The notes: generated by a model not told the origin, from the letters alone. A stretch of 64,000 bases of DNA from an uncultured Bradyrhizobium sp. (GCF_936943645.1 NZ_CAKZJO010000049.1:1-64000), one strand, 5' to 3'. Shown: positions 26,310 through 35,333, counted from the first letter of the stretch. Made by a program: numbers and translations.

Positions 26310-27181
26310 TGCAACTCCTGATACCGGCCCTGCGACGAGGCCGGCAACGTCCATCGCAAATGACCGACAGCGCCCTGGAAACCGTGCTGCGGCGCGATCG
26401 CTGGGTCGTCGGCGGCGCGATCGCCCTCATTGTCGTGCTGGCGTGGAGCTATGTGATCTGGATCGCCAACGACATGGACATGGGCGGCATGGACATGACC
26501 GACTTCCGCATGATCCCGGCCGGGACCGGAATCATGCTGCCGGCCAACGAGCCGTGGCGCGCGATCGAGTTCGCTTACGTGTTCCTGATGTGGGCGGTGA
26601 TGATGGTCGGAATGATGGCGCCGTCGGCTGCGCCCATGATTCTGATGTACGCCCGCGTCGGCCGACAGGGCAAAGCGCGGGGCAAGCCGTTCGCCGCGAC
26701 CGGCTGGTTTGCCGCCGGTTATCTCCTCGCCTGGTGCGGCTTCTCGCTCGCAGCGACCTTTCTGCAATGGGCGATCGAGCGGGCAGCCCTGCTGGATTCG
26801 CGGATGACGATCGCGAGCAACCTGTTCGGCGCCATCGTGCTGATCGCGGCGGGTCTCTATCAGTGGACAGCGCTCAAGGACGCCTGTCTCGCCCAGTGCC
26901 AATCGCCATTTCTGTTCCTGATGCGCCACGGCGGCTTTCGCAGTGACCCGCGCGGCTGCCTGCTGCTGGGACTACGGCATGGAGGCTATTGCGTCGGCTG
27001 CTGCTGGATCCTGATGGCGCTGTTGTTCGTGGGCGGCGTGATGAACGTGCTTTGGATCGCGCTCTTGGCGCTGCTTGTCCTGCTCGAGAAACTCACGCCG
27101 GCCGGACGTTGGATCGCGCGCGCCGCCGGCATTGCATCTGTGGCCGCGGGCGCTTGGCTGCTGACGTTGGGGCCACAATAA
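26309..27181 (+). CDS. DUF2182 metal-binding-like membrane protein
   Basis: The 290-residue integral membrane protein has about seven hydrophobic segments. The loop MDMGGMDMTDFRMIP is rich in Met and Asp. MWAVMMVGMMAPSAAPM is the family's first core helix. LRHGGYCVGCCWILMAL carries Gly-x-Cys-Cys and is the family's hallmark. These features suggest Cu or other soft-metal binding in the membrane. The start at 26309 overlaps the DUF1326 stop; ATG 26360 (MTDSALE) is a possible later start. Confidence 0.85.
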   Translation: MQLLIPALRRGRQRPSQMTDSALETVLRRDRWVVGGAIALIVVLAWSYVIWIANDMDMGGMDMTDFRMIPAGTGIMLPANEPWRAIEFAYVFLMWAVMMVGMMAPSAAPMILMYARVGRQGKARGKPFAATGWFAAGYLLAWCGFSLAATFLQWAIERAALLDSRMTIASNLFGAIVLIAAGLYQWTALKDACLAQCQSPFLFLMRHGGFRSDPRGCLLLGLRHGGYCVGCCWILMALLFVGGVMNVLWIALLALLVLLEKLTPAGRWIARAAGIASVAAGAWLLTLGPQ

Positions 27182-27312
27182 CTGAGGGGGCGCCGACGCT
27201 GGGCGGCGCTGGTGAGGTGGCCGGCGCACTTTCTCGTCGTCGCGCCGCAGGAACGCGGCAAGCTCCGGGCTCCAGCCCGGAAACCTCAATGATCGTAAAG
27301 AGATAATGAGCC

Positions 27313-27397
27313 TGGTGCGCTCGGAGGGACTCGAACCCCCACGATTTTACTCACTGCCACCTCAAGGCAGCGCGTCTACCAGTTCCGCCACGAGCGC
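27313..27397 (-). tRNA. tRNA-Leu(GAG)
   Basis: The reverse strand folds as a class II tRNA. Acceptor arms GCGCTCG and CGAGCGC end in ACCA that is encoded in the gene. The anticodon stem CTGCC/GGCAG encloses the loop TTGAGGT, giving anticodon GAG (Leu, CTC/CTT). There is a long variable arm and a T-loop GGTTCGAGTCC. Total length is 85 bases. Confidence 0.95.
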
Positions 27398-27447
27398 TTT
27401 GGGGATGCCGGCTTGAGGCTTTGAGGGCCGGCCGGATCAACGGCGCC

Positions 27448-27476
27448 GATCTAACAAATCCATCAGAGGGGTACAA
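27448..27476 (-). promoter_or_regulatory. Probable promoter of the tRNA-Leu gene
   Basis: On the reverse strand, TTGTAC (27476-27471) and TAGATC (27453-27448) are separated by 17 bases. Transcription would start near 27441, about 44 bases before the tRNA 5' end. The fit to a sigma-70-type promoter is fair. Confidence 0.45.
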
Positions 27477-27562
27477 GCCTGCAAAGGCCCAGAATTCCAC
27501 AAGCTTTGCAGGAAAATTCGGGCCGCTCGCCCGAATCGGCCTTGAGGGCAGTACCCGGGTCG

Positions 27563-27886
27563 CTACCGGGTCCCCGGCGAACGCGGCAGCATCTGCTTGA
27601 CCTCGACCGCGATCCGGTTGCGATCGACCAGCACGACGCCGGAGGCGACCGGCAGGTTGTTGGCCAAAACCTTGACCTCGTCGGCTTCGGTTGCGTCGAG
27701 CTCGATGATGGCGCCGCGGGAAAGACGTAATACCTGATGGATCGGCATCGTGGTCGTCCCGAGGACGACCATGAGATCCACGGTGACTTTATCGAGGGTG
27801 GGCACTGTCAGGACCGCCGCAAACTGGGACTGGGACTTGAATTCTGGGGCTTGGCCATAGGACTTGGCATTTGCTCCCGAGATCAT
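27563..27886 (-). CDS. fliN: FliN-like flagellar switch protein (SpoA domain)
   Basis: The 107-residue protein has a C-terminal SpoA/FliN domain (about 30-105): LDKVTVDLMVVLGTTTMPIHQVLRLSRGAIIELD, then NNLPVASGVVLVDRNRIAVEV. FliN sits in the cytoplasmic C-ring of the flagellar motor and works with FliM and FliG. No other flagellar gene is in the window. I chose ATG 27886; the frame opens with TTG at 27907. Its start is only 20 bases from the divergent lipB start, so promoters must lie inside the opposite genes. It could be a SpoA protein of a different export system. Confidence 0.75.
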   Translation of the reverse strand: MISGANAKSYGQAPEFKSQSQFAAVLTVPTLDKVTVDLMVVLGTTTMPIHQVLRLSRGAIIELDATEADEVKVLANNLPVASGVVLVDRNRIAVEVKQMLPRSPGTR

Positions 27887-27906
27887 CACCACGTTATGGT
27901 TAGCCA

Positions 27907-28644
27907 ATGGTTAATTCACCGCAAAACCCGCGCCAACAGCTCGATTTGACGCCTTTTTCCGCCACAGGCGGCGCGCCCGTCGAGTGGCGAATCTCGGATG
28001 CGCCGGTGCCCTACCCGGACGCGGTGGCCGCCATGGAAGCCCGGGTCGCCGCCATCGCGGCGGGCGAGGCCCCCGAGCTGGTCTGGCTGCTCGAACACCC
28101 CCCGCTCTACACCTCCGGCACCTCGGGCAAGGAAGGCGACCTGCGCGATCCCCGATTCCCGATCTTCGCCACGGGGCGCGGCGGCCAGCTGACCTATCAC
28201 GGGCCCGGCCAGCGCGTGGCCTACATCATGCTCGACCTCAAGCGCCGCCGGCCTGATGTCCGGGCCTATGTCGCGAGCCTGGAGGAGCTGATTCTGAAGA
28301 CGCTCGCCGCCTTCAACGTCCGCGGCGAGCGGCGCGAGGACCGGGTCGGCGTCTGGGTCAAACGGCCCGACAAGGGCGAAGGCTTTGAGGACAAGATCGC
28401 GGCGATCGGCGTGCGGCTGAAGCGCTGGGTCTCGTTCCACGGCATCGCGATCAATGTCGAGCCGGAGCTGTCGCATTTCGCCGGCATCGTGCCGTGCGGC
28501 GTCGTCGATCCCCGCTACGGCGTCACCTCCCTGGTCGATCTCGGCCAGCTCGTAAGCATGGAAGATGTCGACATCGCGCTGCGCCAGGCGTTCGAGGAGC
28601 TGTTCGGACCGACCCGCGCGCTGCTGCCGGAAGCGGCGGTCTGA
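27907..28644 (+). CDS. lipB: Lipoyl(octanoyl) transferase LipB
   Basis: The 245-residue cytosolic enzyme moves octanoyl from acyl carrier protein to lipoyl domains, the first step of lipoate synthesis. Family motifs are [21 protein letters not shown], catalytic Lys163 in [21 protein letters not shown], and catalytic Cys197 in GIVPCGV. Length is normal (about 220-250). The ATG at 27907 gives an N-terminus slightly longer than E. coli LipB. Confidence 0.95.
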   Translation: MVNSPQNPRQQLDLTPFSATGGAPVEWRISDAPVPYPDAVAAMEARVAAIAAGEAPELVWLLEHPPLYTSGTSGKEGDLRDPRFPIFATGRGGQLTYHGPGQRVAYIMLDLKRRRPDVRAYVASLEELILKTLAAFNVRGERREDRVGVWVKRPDKGEGFEDKIAAIGVRLKRWVSFHGIAINVEPELSHFAGIVPCGVVDPRYGVTSLVDLGQLVSMEDVDIALRQAFEELFGPTRALLPEAAV

Positions 28645-28843
28645 CATTTTCCCGTTTGAGCCCGGTCGTGCGAGCTCTCCGCTTCCGGCGGAATCGGCTA
28701 AGCTTGTCTCAGGCGCCGCCCACGCCTCCCCCCTCCGCCGGGAAAGCAGACCTCATGCCGGGCGATGAGACCACCGGCCGACTGTTCGAGCACCGGGCAT
28801 AAGGAGGGATTGCGCTTTCAGCTCGCAACGGGAGGTTTGGACG

Positions 28844-29557
28844 ATGAGACTCTCTGCGCCTATCTATCATCTGAAGCGACAAGCCAAGCGCCTGTCCCGC
28901 GAAGCGGGCATTCCCCTGCACGACGCACTCGATCGCATCGCCGCGACGGAAGGCTTTTCCGCCTGGAGCATGCTCGCAGCGAAAGCGGCTGCACTCACAC
29001 CTGCCAGCAGGCTGTTCCCGCAATTCCGGCCCGGCGACCTCGTGCTGGTCGGCGCGCGGCCCGGTCAGGGCAAGACGCTGATGAGCCTCCCGCTTGCGGT
29101 GGAAGCCATGAGGTCGGGCCATCGCGCCGCGTTCTTCTCGCTCGAATACACCGAGAAAAACGTGCTGGATCGCCTGCGGGCGATCGGCGCGGAGCCGGCG
29201 CAGTTCGGCACATTATTCGAGATCGATTGCTCCGATGCCATCAGCGCCGATTATGTCCTGAAGCAAATGGCCACAGCGCCTCGCGGCACCTTCGTGGTGA
29301 TCGACTATCTGCAACTGCTCGACCAGAGACGCGAAAACCCCGATCTGACCATTCAAGTGCGCGCATTGAAATCGTTCGCACGCGACCAGGGGCTGATCGT
29401 CGTCTGCATCTCGCAGATCGATCGATCCTACGATCCCGCGGTCAAGCCCTGCCCTGATCTCAGCGACGTCCGCTTGCCGAACCCGCTGGACCTGACGCTG
29501 TTCGACAAGACGTGCTTCCTGAACAATTCCGAAGTCCAGTTCAGAGCTGCGAGCTGA
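28844..29557 (+). CDS. Short DnaB-helicase-like ATPase with an unknown N-terminal region
   Basis: The 237-residue protein begins with a basic helical region (about 5-45; HLKRQAKRLSREAGIPLH, FSAWSMLAAKA) that I do not recognise from DnaB. It then has a RecA-like core: FRPGDLVLVGARPGQGKT (Walker A, about residues 60-80), FSLEYTEKNVLDRL, and Walker B FVVIDYLQLLD. A catalytic-Gln-like VVCISQIDRS follows, as in DnaB. It lacks the DnaB N-domain and the C-terminal region, and is about half the helicase length. AAGGAGGG precedes the gene. Possibly a nucleic-acid-linked ATPase; true helicase activity is unproven. Confidence 0.75.
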   Translation: MRLSAPIYHLKRQAKRLSREAGIPLHDALDRIAATEGFSAWSMLAAKAAALTPASRLFPQFRPGDLVLVGARPGQGKTLMSLPLAVEAMRSGHRAAFFSLEYTEKNVLDRLRAIGAEPAQFGTLFEIDCSDAISADYVLKQMATAPRGTFVVIDYLQLLDQRRENPDLTIQVRALKSFARDQGLIVVCISQIDRSYDPAVKPCPDLSDVRLPNPLDLTLFDKTCFLNNSEVQFRAAS

Positions 29558-29566
29558 CTGCAACAG

Positions 29567-29592
29567 GGCCGCGGGTGAAAGCACCCGCGGCC
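29567..29592. terminator. Bidirectional hairpin terminator
   Basis: GGCCGCGGGTG and CACCCGCGGCC form a perfect 11-pair stem with an AAAG loop, between the convergent ends of the DnaB-like ATPase gene and the tautomerase gene. The T-tract is weak (TTCT on the plus side). A hairpin here between two stop codons is best read as a shared terminator. Confidence 0.7.
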
Positions 29593-29600
29593 TTCTGCAA

Positions 29601-30023
29601 TCACGCCGCCTTCAGCGCAACCGCGAGCTTGCTGGCGATGTAGCGGCGCTCCTGGGTCAGGCCGCCGAAGCCGTAGGCGTCGCCCTTGACCTCGTCGACA
29701 TGGGCATAGGTCTCGGGATGCAGCGGTCCCAGGATCTCGGCCATGCGCTTGAACATGGCGGCGAGATAGGCCGCCTTCTCGTCCTTGGTGTTGGTGCCTT
29801 CGGTGACGTGGATGTCGAGCCAGTAGCTGGCGAGCTTCTGCTCGGCCAGCGACCGGCCGCCGGCGAACCAGTCGTCGGCGTCGACCGACTTCACGATGAT
29901 CGCGGTCACCTTGGGATCCTTGTGCAGGATATTTGCCGTGAGCTCGGACACCGCGTTCGCGATGTCGGCCTTCAGCGAGGGCGACTGGCGGGAGGTGGTG
30001 TAGGACACGGTGATCAGCGGCAT
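29601..30023 (-). CDS. Tautomerase family protein
   Basis: The 140-residue protein begins MPLITVSYTT, placing the catalytic Pro directly after the initiator Met as in 4-oxalocrotonate tautomerase. The size fits the longer family members, which act on enol/keto acids. Downstream of a strong GAGGAG, ATG 30023 is the clear start (an upstream ATG at 30038 would bury Pro1). It is divergent from a LysR gene that probably controls it. Confidence 0.85.
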   Translation of the reverse strand: MPLITVSYTTSRQSPSLKADIANAVSELTANILHKDPKVTAIIVKSVDADDWFAGGRSLAEQKLASYWLDIHVTEGTNTKDEKAAYLAAMFKRMAEILGPLHPETYAHVDEVKGDAYGFGGLTQERRYIASKLAVALKAA

Positions 30024-30095
30024 GGTGGTTCTCCTCAAGATGCTGCGCGGGTGTTGCGCGGCGTCGAGGAGAAGCTAGACCTTCGTCCGTCATTT

Positions 30096-30120
30096 TGGTA
30101 TCTTATCCTTATTGATACCA
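30096..30120. promoter_or_regulatory. Inverted repeat between tautomerase and LysR genes
   Basis: TGGTATC and GATACCA are perfect 7-base arms separated by 11 bases, a size fitting a LysR-type site (T-N11-A core). It lies 17 bases upstream of the LysR start and about 73 bases upstream of the tautomerase start. It is the likely binding site of the LysR protein. Confidence 0.6.
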
Positions 30121-30136
30121 GTGATAACTATATGTA

Positions 30137-30991
30137 ATGACAACAACCCTCGACATCGCCACAGTCCAGGCCTTCCTGCTGGTCGCCGACCTCCAGAGCT
30201 TTACGCGTGCGGCCGAAGCACTCGGCACGACGCAGGCGGCGGTGAGCCTCAAGCTGCAGCGGCTGGAGACGCTGCTGGGCAAACGCCTGGTCGAACGCTC
30301 GCCGCGCGCAGTCCGGCTCACGGCAGACGGCGCCGCATTCCTCGATCGCGCCCGCGCGCTGATGGCGGCGCACGACCTCGCGTTGTCAGGCGAGGCTTCT
30401 GCCACGCAGTCGCTCTCGCTCGGCATTTCCGACCATGCCGCCGGACCCGAACTGGTGCCGCTGCTCGAACGCCTGCACGCGATGTCCTCAAACCTCACGC
30501 TCGCTGTCACCATCGGCTTCTCGCGCGAGATGCAGGATGCCTATGACGCGGGCGAATTGGATGCCGTGATCGTCCGCCAGGAAGGCAGCCGTCGCGGCGG
30601 CGAGAAGCTGGCCGAGGACGAGTTTGGCTGGTTCGCATCACGCCGGTTCACACTGCCGAAAGGCGAAGCGCTGCCGCTTGCGACGCTCGCCCCGCCCTGC
30701 GGCGTCCGCGCCCTTGCCGTGCGTGCACTCGACAAGGCCGGCCTGCCCTGGCGCGAGCGCTTTGTCGGCGGCGGCGTCACGGCGGTGGTCGCCGCCGCGC
30801 TCGCGGGACTTGCGATCGCGCCCCTGGCGCGGCGGATCGCACCGCCCGGACTGATCGATATCGGGCCTGCGCACGAGCTGCCGAAGCTCGGCAGCTCCAA
30901 GGTGATGCTGCATTCAAAGGTCAGCGATCCCGCCAAGCTCGCGGCGCTTCGCGTGGTGGCGGCGACGTTCCGGAGTGTCGCTGCCACCTGA
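30137..30991 (+). CDS. LysR-family transcriptional regulator
   Basis: The 284-residue regulator has an N-terminal winged HTH (about 5-65; VQAFLLVADLQSFTRAAEALGTT with QAAVSLKLQRLE) and a C-terminal ligand domain (about 90-275). It is divergent from the tautomerase gene, the usual arrangement for a LysR regulator and its target. There is no clear ribosome site before ATG 30137. It is convergent with the epimerase gene, 4 bases apart. Confidence 0.9.
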   Translation: MTTTLDIATVQAFLLVADLQSFTRAAEALGTTQAAVSLKLQRLETLLGKRLVERSPRAVRLTADGAAFLDRARALMAAHDLALSGEASATQSLSLGISDHAAGPELVPLLERLHAMSSNLTLAVTIGFSREMQDAYDAGELDAVIVRQEGSRRGGEKLAEDEFGWFASRRFTLPKGEALPLATLAPPCGVRALAVRALDKAGLPWRERFVGGGVTAVVAAALAGLAIAPLARRIAPPGLIDIGPAHELPKLGSSKVMLHSKVSDPAKLAALRVVAATFRSVAAT

Positions 30992-30995
30992 CGTC

Positions 30996-32432
30996 TCACA
31001 GGATCGCCTCGAATGCACTGCGCAGCGTTTCGTGCCGGAACACGAAGCCGCGGCTCAGCGCCTTGTTCGGCAGCACGCGCTGGCCACCGAGCAGAAGCTC
31101 ATCGGCAAAGCCGCCGCCGATCCGGCGCAAGAGGCCGCCGGGGATGCGGAACACTGCGGGCCGGTGCAGCCGGCGGCCGAGCTCTTCGGTGAATTTTGCG
31201 TTGGTGACGGGGATCGGCGCGGTGGCGTTGACCGGCCCGGCCAGATCGGGTGTCGCCATCACGTAGGCGATCAGGCGAATGAGATCGTCGCGCTCGATCC
31301 AGGACATCCACTGCCGCCCGGTGCCGAGCGGACCGCCGAGGCCGAACTCGAACGGCGTCAGCATGCGCGTGATGAAACCGCCTTCGGTGCCGAGCACGAG
31401 GCCGATGCGCAAACAGACGACGCGCACGCCGAGCTCCTCCGCCGGCCGCGCCGCCGTCTCCCAGGCTGCGCACAGTTCATGGCTGAAGCAGGCGTGCGAC
31501 TTCGCAGACTCCGTCAGCACCTGGTCCGCCCACAATCCGTACCAGCCGATCGCAGAGCCGCTGACCAGCACCTCGGGCTTGCGGTCGAGCCGCGCGATCA
31601 GCTTGACCACTTCGCCCGTGATGTCGATGCGCGAGCCGATGATCTTCGCCCGCTTCGCCTCGGTCCACAGGCCGTTGCCGATCGGCTCGCCTGCGAGATT
31701 GACGATGGCGTCGATCTCTGTGTCGGAGGCGAGCTGATCGAGGCTGGTGACCAGCGTCACCGGCGGCGGCAGCATCTCGGCCTTGGCGGGATTGCGGATG
31801 AGCGCGATGACGTTGTGCCCCGCCCCGCTGAGACTCGCTGCGAGGCGGCTCCCGATGAAGCCGGTGGCCCCTGTGATCAGTACGGTCTTGCGTCCCTGAA
31901 GCTTCTCGACCAGTCCGTGCGCGGGAGCGCTGCGCATGCGGCCAAGCCGGCGCATCGCCGCAAAGTCCCTGACGCCGCAGAGCGAGGCGCCGACCGCGCA
32001 GGCCGTGGCGGCGATGCTGAGCAGACCCTGATTGACGACCATTACACCGAACGGTTGCATCGCCCAGTCGATCAGCACCGGCAGCAGCAGCACCAGGATG
32101 GCGCCGTAGTTGATCGCGAGCAGCGTGTGATTGATGCGCTCGCTCGGCGGCAGTCTCCGACTCAAATCCTCCTCGACGAAATCCATCAGCGTGATGACGA
32201 TCTCGGCGACCAGCACGGCGACGATCAAGAGCGCCAGCGCGCCATAAACCTCGAGCCAGCCGAGCAGCAGGAACAAGAGCGCATAGAGCATGTTGCGGAT
32301 GCCGTGCAGCTTCAGCTCGAAGCGCTGCGACGGACGCCAGGCCAGGCGCTCGGTGAACTCGTGGTGATAGAAGGTGTCGAACACGCCCATCACGATCTGG
32401 ATGGCGATGAGGGTCCACAACAGCGCGGTCAT
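30996..32432 (-). CDS. TIGR01777-type epimerase with N-terminal membrane domain
   Basis: The 478-residue protein joins a membrane domain of about four helices (about 1-160, DoxX-like) to a TIGR01777-type NAD-dependent sugar epimerase-like domain (about 180-478) with GATGFIGSRLA, NLAGEPIGNGLW, SGSAIGWYG and RIGLVLG. The natural substrate of the family is unknown. ATG 32432 overlaps the stop of the upstream DUF4166 gene by four bases. A GbsR/MarR regulator lies at the head of the same operon. Confidence 0.85.
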   Translation of the reverse strand: MTALLWTLIAIQIVMGVFDTFYHHEFTERLAWRPSQRFELKLHGIRNMLYALLFLLLGWLEVYGALALLIVAVLVAEIVITLMDFVEEDLSRRLPPSERINHTLLAINYGAILVLLLPVLIDWAMQPFGVMVVNQGLLSIAATACAVGASLCGVRDFAAMRRLGRMRSAPAHGLVEKLQGRKTVLITGATGFIGSRLAASLSGAGHNVIALIRNPAKAEMLPPPVTLVTSLDQLASDTEIDAIVNLAGEPIGNGLWTEAKRAKIIGSRIDITGEVVKLIARLDRKPEVLVSGSAIGWYGLWADQVLTESAKSHACFSHELCAAWETAARPAEELGVRVVCLRIGLVLGTEGGFITRMLTPFEFGLGGPLGTGRQWMSWIERDDLIRLIAYVMATPDLAGPVNATAPIPVTNAKFTEELGRRLHRPAVFRIPGGLLRRIGGGFADELLLGGQRVLPNKALSRGFVFRHETLRSAFEAIL

Positions 32433-33094
32433 GACACGGTCTCCCTGAACACGGCGGACTGGTGGATCAGCGCGCCGTAACGCGGATGAATGACATCGAG
32501 GGTGAAGCGGAAGGCGCCCGCACCGAGATCGCGGTGCGTCACGGTGAGATCGCCCGGCGTGAGCCATTGCGGCAGCGGGAGCCACAGGCGTCCGAGCTGG
32601 AGGCCGTAACCGGCGCTGCGGAAGGTCAGCGTCTCGCCTTCGACCGCGATCCGCAGCGCCATGGAAATGCCGAAGCCGACATATTCCTCGAGCCCGGTCG
32701 GGCCGGCGAAACGCTTGGCGGAATGGATCACTTGCGGAAAGCCGCGCTTGCGCGCGCAGATGCGGGTCCAGGTCTGGCCGCCGGTCGCGGCATCCTCGGT
32801 GACGCTGACGATCATGGGAACGCCGACGTCGCGGCCCGTCGGCAGCGGCCCGCCGATCATGCGCACCGCTTGTGCGAGCCACCAGCCGATCTCGCTGAAC
32901 GAGACCTCGTCGACGACACCGACATAGACCACGCTGTCGCCATCAGCCACGCGCTTGGAAAAGCGCCGCCAGGTCGCCAGCGGCAGGCGGCCCCAATCCT
33001 CGTCCGACAGCAACGCGCGGAAGCGGCGGTCGTCGAGCAGTTTTGTGTGGGCGGATGTCGATGCGCTGGAGCCTGGTAATCGAGCCGACGTCAT
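32429..33094 (-). CDS. DUF4166 family protein
   Basis: The 221-residue soluble protein shows the DUF4166 pattern: WRRFSKRVADGDSVVYVGVV, GVPMIVSV, LEEYVGFGISMALR and a C-terminal FTLDVIHPRYGALIHQ. The function is unknown; the family often sits beside TIGR01777 epimerases and DoxX-like proteins, as here. ATG 33094 follows GAGGAGGG. It lies between the GbsR-type regulator and the epimerase gene. Confidence 0.8.
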   Translation of the reverse strand: MTSARLPGSSASTSAHTKLLDDRRFRALLSDEDWGRLPLATWRRFSKRVADGDSVVYVGVVDEVSFSEIGWWLAQAVRMIGGPLPTGRDVGVPMIVSVTEDAATGGQTWTRICARKRGFPQVIHSAKRFAGPTGLEEYVGFGISMALRIAVEGETLTFRSAGYGLQLGRLWLPLPQWLTPGDLTVTHRDLGAGAFRFTLDVIHPRYGALIHQSAVFRETVS

Positions 33095-33110
33095 CGCACC
33101 CTCCTCGAAC

Positions 33111-33668
33111 CTATTTGACCTTGCCCGACGGCAGCAGGTTGGCGATCTTCTCGCCAAGCTTCATCAGCGCGACCAGCCGCGGCCGCGGCACCTTCAGCAT
33201 CTGCATGAACCAGTGGTCGGCGAGTTCGGTGAAGGCGAGCATCTCCTTCAGCCGCTTGCTCGCGACCGGATTGATGGTGGGATCGCCGGCGGCATCGGAC
33301 ACGCAGGCCCGGAGCGCCGCGATCGCCGGATCGAGCTCCCGCTCCTTGCGGCGCGCTGCGATGCGGGCTGCGACCTCCCAGATGTCGGTCTCGGCCTCGT
33401 AATGGTCGCGGCGGTCGCCGAGGATCGGCACGCGCCGGATCAGGTTCCAGGCCAGCAGCTCCTTCAGCGAGTTGGAGACGTTGGAGCGTGCCATGCCGAG
33501 CACGTCGGCGATGTCCTCCGCCGTCATCGGCGCCTCCGCAAGATAGAGCAGCCCGTGGATCTGGCTGACCGAGCGGTTGACGCCCCAGCCATCCCCCATG
33601 TCGCCCCAATGCAGGATGAAGCGCTCGACGGCGGCTGGGAGTTTCTTTTTTCCGGTCATTTCTGTCAT
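33111..33668 (-). CDS. GbsR/MarR-family transcriptional regulator
   Basis: The 185-residue regulator has a winged HTH (about 25-90; GVNRSVSQIHGLLYLAE, SNVSNSLKELLAWNLIRRV) followed by a helical C-terminal part, as in GbsR-type repressors (about 180 residues). It leads the operon with DUF4166 and the epimerase. The start may be ATG 33668 or 33659. A perfect palindrome overlaps both, which suggests direct autorepression. Confidence 0.85.
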   Translation of the reverse strand: MTEMTGKKKLPAAVERFILHWGDMGDGWGVNRSVSQIHGLLYLAEAPMTAEDIADVLGMARSNVSNSLKELLAWNLIRRVPILGDRRDHYEAETDIWEVAARIAARRKERELDPAIAALRACVSDAAGDPTINPVASKRLKEMLAFTELADHWFMQMLKVPRPRLVALMKLGEKIANLLPSGKVK

Positions 33669-33677
33669 AACAGAAAT
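33658..33677. promoter_or_regulatory. Palindrome at the GbsR start codon
   Basis: ATTTCTGT and ACAGAAAT are perfect 8-base arms around CATA. The site covers the candidate start codons of the GbsR-type gene. It is probably the regulator's own operator. If translation starts at 33659, the site lies just upstream of the coding sequence. Confidence 0.6.
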
Positions 33678-33812
33678 ATCTGACGTGACTGCGTCGCTGT
33701 CAAGTGGGTGTCTGGATGCCGTCGGCACCGGGAGATTTGCCTAAAAATATCCCATGCTTCGGGAACCATTCGACCCCTCCGGCGTTTGCCCCGGTCGAGG
33801 CGGGGTCCCGGA

Positions 33813-35333
33813 ATGGTCGAAAAGTTCAGTCAACAGAGAGACTTGTTCGAAAGCGAACGCAGTTTCCGACTGTTGGTTGAGGGAGTCGCGGACTACGCCC
33901 TCTACATGCTCGATCCCAACGGGATCATCACCAGCTGGAACATTGGCGGCGAGCGCATCAAGGGCTATTCGCCTCAGGAAATCCTCGGCCAGCATTTTTC
34001 CCGATTCTATACCGACACCGACCGCGCCAACGGCAAGCCGGCCCGTGCGCTCGGCATCGCCCGGGAAAAGGGCCGTTACGAGGAGGAAGGCTGGCGCGTC
34101 CGCAAGGACGGCACGTTCTTTTGGGCGAGCGTCGTGATCGACCCGATCTACGAGGACGGCCAACTTGTCGGATTCGCCAAGATCACGCGCGACATCACCG
34201 AACGCCGCAATGCGCAGATCAAGCTCGAGGCGATGCAGAAGCAACTCGCCGAGTCCCAAAAGTTCGACGCGCTTGGGCAACTCACCGGCGGGGTCGCGCA
34301 CGACTTCAACAACCTCCTGATGATCATCAGCGGCAGTCTTCACATGCTGAAGCGAGGCGCCGACGACGAGACCAAGGTTCAGCGCGCCATCTCGGCCATC
34401 GAGACCGCCGCCAAGCGAGGCGCGGCGCTGACCAACCAGCTCCTCACCTTCGCGCGGCGGCAGAGCGTCAATCCGCAGGCGATCGACTTTGCCGAACGCA
34501 TCGCGGCGATCCGCGAGGTGCTCGATGCCGGTGTCGGCAGCTCCGTACGTCTGACCCTGGACGTCGGCCGCGACATTTGGCCGATCACGACCGACGTCTC
34601 CGAGCTCGAGACCGCCCTGCTCAACCTCGTCATCAATGCCCGCGACGCCATGCCCGACGGTGGCACGGTGACGATCGGCGCACGCAATGTCGTGCTGGAC
34701 GAGGCGCCGTTTACCGGCGACTTCGTTGCGATCGACGTCGTCGACACCGGGCTCGGCATTCCCTCCGACGTTCTCGACAAGGTCTTCGAGCCGTTCTTCA
34801 CGACCAAGCCGATTGGAAAAGGCACGGGCCTCGGCCTGTCCCAGGTGCACGGCTTCGCCCATCAGGCCGGCGGCACGGTGAGGGTCGCAAGCGCGCTCGG
34901 CAAGGGCACGACGTTCACCATCCTGCTGCCGCGCGGCGAAGACATTCCCATGCCCGAGGCGCCGGCAGAGGCGGCGTTCCACGGCAGCGGCACGGTGCTG
35001 CTGGTGGAGGACAATCCGGATGTCGCTCTCGTCAGCACCGGCCTTCTGGAGCAGCTCGGCTACCAGGTGCGCCGGGTCGCGGACGCCGAAGCCGCCTTGC
35101 GCGAGATCGAGAAGAACGGCGTCGACTTCGTGTTCTCCGACATCGTCATGCCCGGCAAGATGGACGGCCTCACCCTCGCCCATCATCTCCGCCAGCTTCG
35201 CCCCGGCCTGCCGATCCTGCTCGCCACCGGTTACAGCGAAGTCGCCGCCGGCGTGCTCGGCGACTTCCCGATCCTGCGCAAGCCCTACGAGATCCACGAG
35301 CTCAGCGAGGCGATCGCCAAGCTGCCGAGGTGA
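33813..35333 (+). CDS. PAS hybrid histidine kinase (cytosolic)
   Basis: The 506-residue protein has a PAS domain (about 15-130; [36 protein letters not shown]), a HisKA region with phospho-His163 in GGVAHDFNN, an HATPase domain (about 270-390; [29 protein letters not shown]), and a C-terminal receiver with phospho-Asp443 in FSDIVMPG. No membrane segment is visible. HisKA and receiver on one chain suggest internal phosphotransfer; no output domain or partner regulator gene is adjacent. I chose ATG 33813; the earlier open frame is Arg-rich and unlike a PAS start. Confidence 0.9.
   Translation: MVEKFSQQRDLFESERSFRLLVEGVADYALYMLDPNGIITSWNIGGERIKGYSPQEILGQHFSRFYTDTDRANGKPARALGIAREKGRYEEEGWRVRKDGTFFWASVVIDPIYEDGQLVGFAKITRDITERRNAQIKLEAMQKQLAESQKFDALGQLTGGVAHDFNNLLMIISGSLHMLKRGADDETKVQRAISAIETAAKRGAALTNQLLTFARRQSVNPQAIDFAERIAAIREVLDAGVGSSVRLTLDVGRDIWPITTDVSELETALLNLVINARDAMPDGGTVTIGARNVVLDEAPFTGDFVAIDVVDTGLGIPSDVLDKVFEPFFTTKPIGKGTGLGLSQVHGFAHQAGGTVRVASALGKGTTFTILLPRGEDIPMPEAPAEAAFHGSGTVLLVEDNPDVALVSTGLLEQLGYQVRRVADAEAALREIEKNGVDFVFSDIVMPGKMDGLTLAHHLRQLRPGLPILLATGYSEVAAGVLGDFPILRKPYEIHELSEAIAKLPR

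Noticed and set aside
27190..27310. Possible small gene after the DUF2182 gene.
   Set aside because: Only short open frames without start signals are present before the tRNA.
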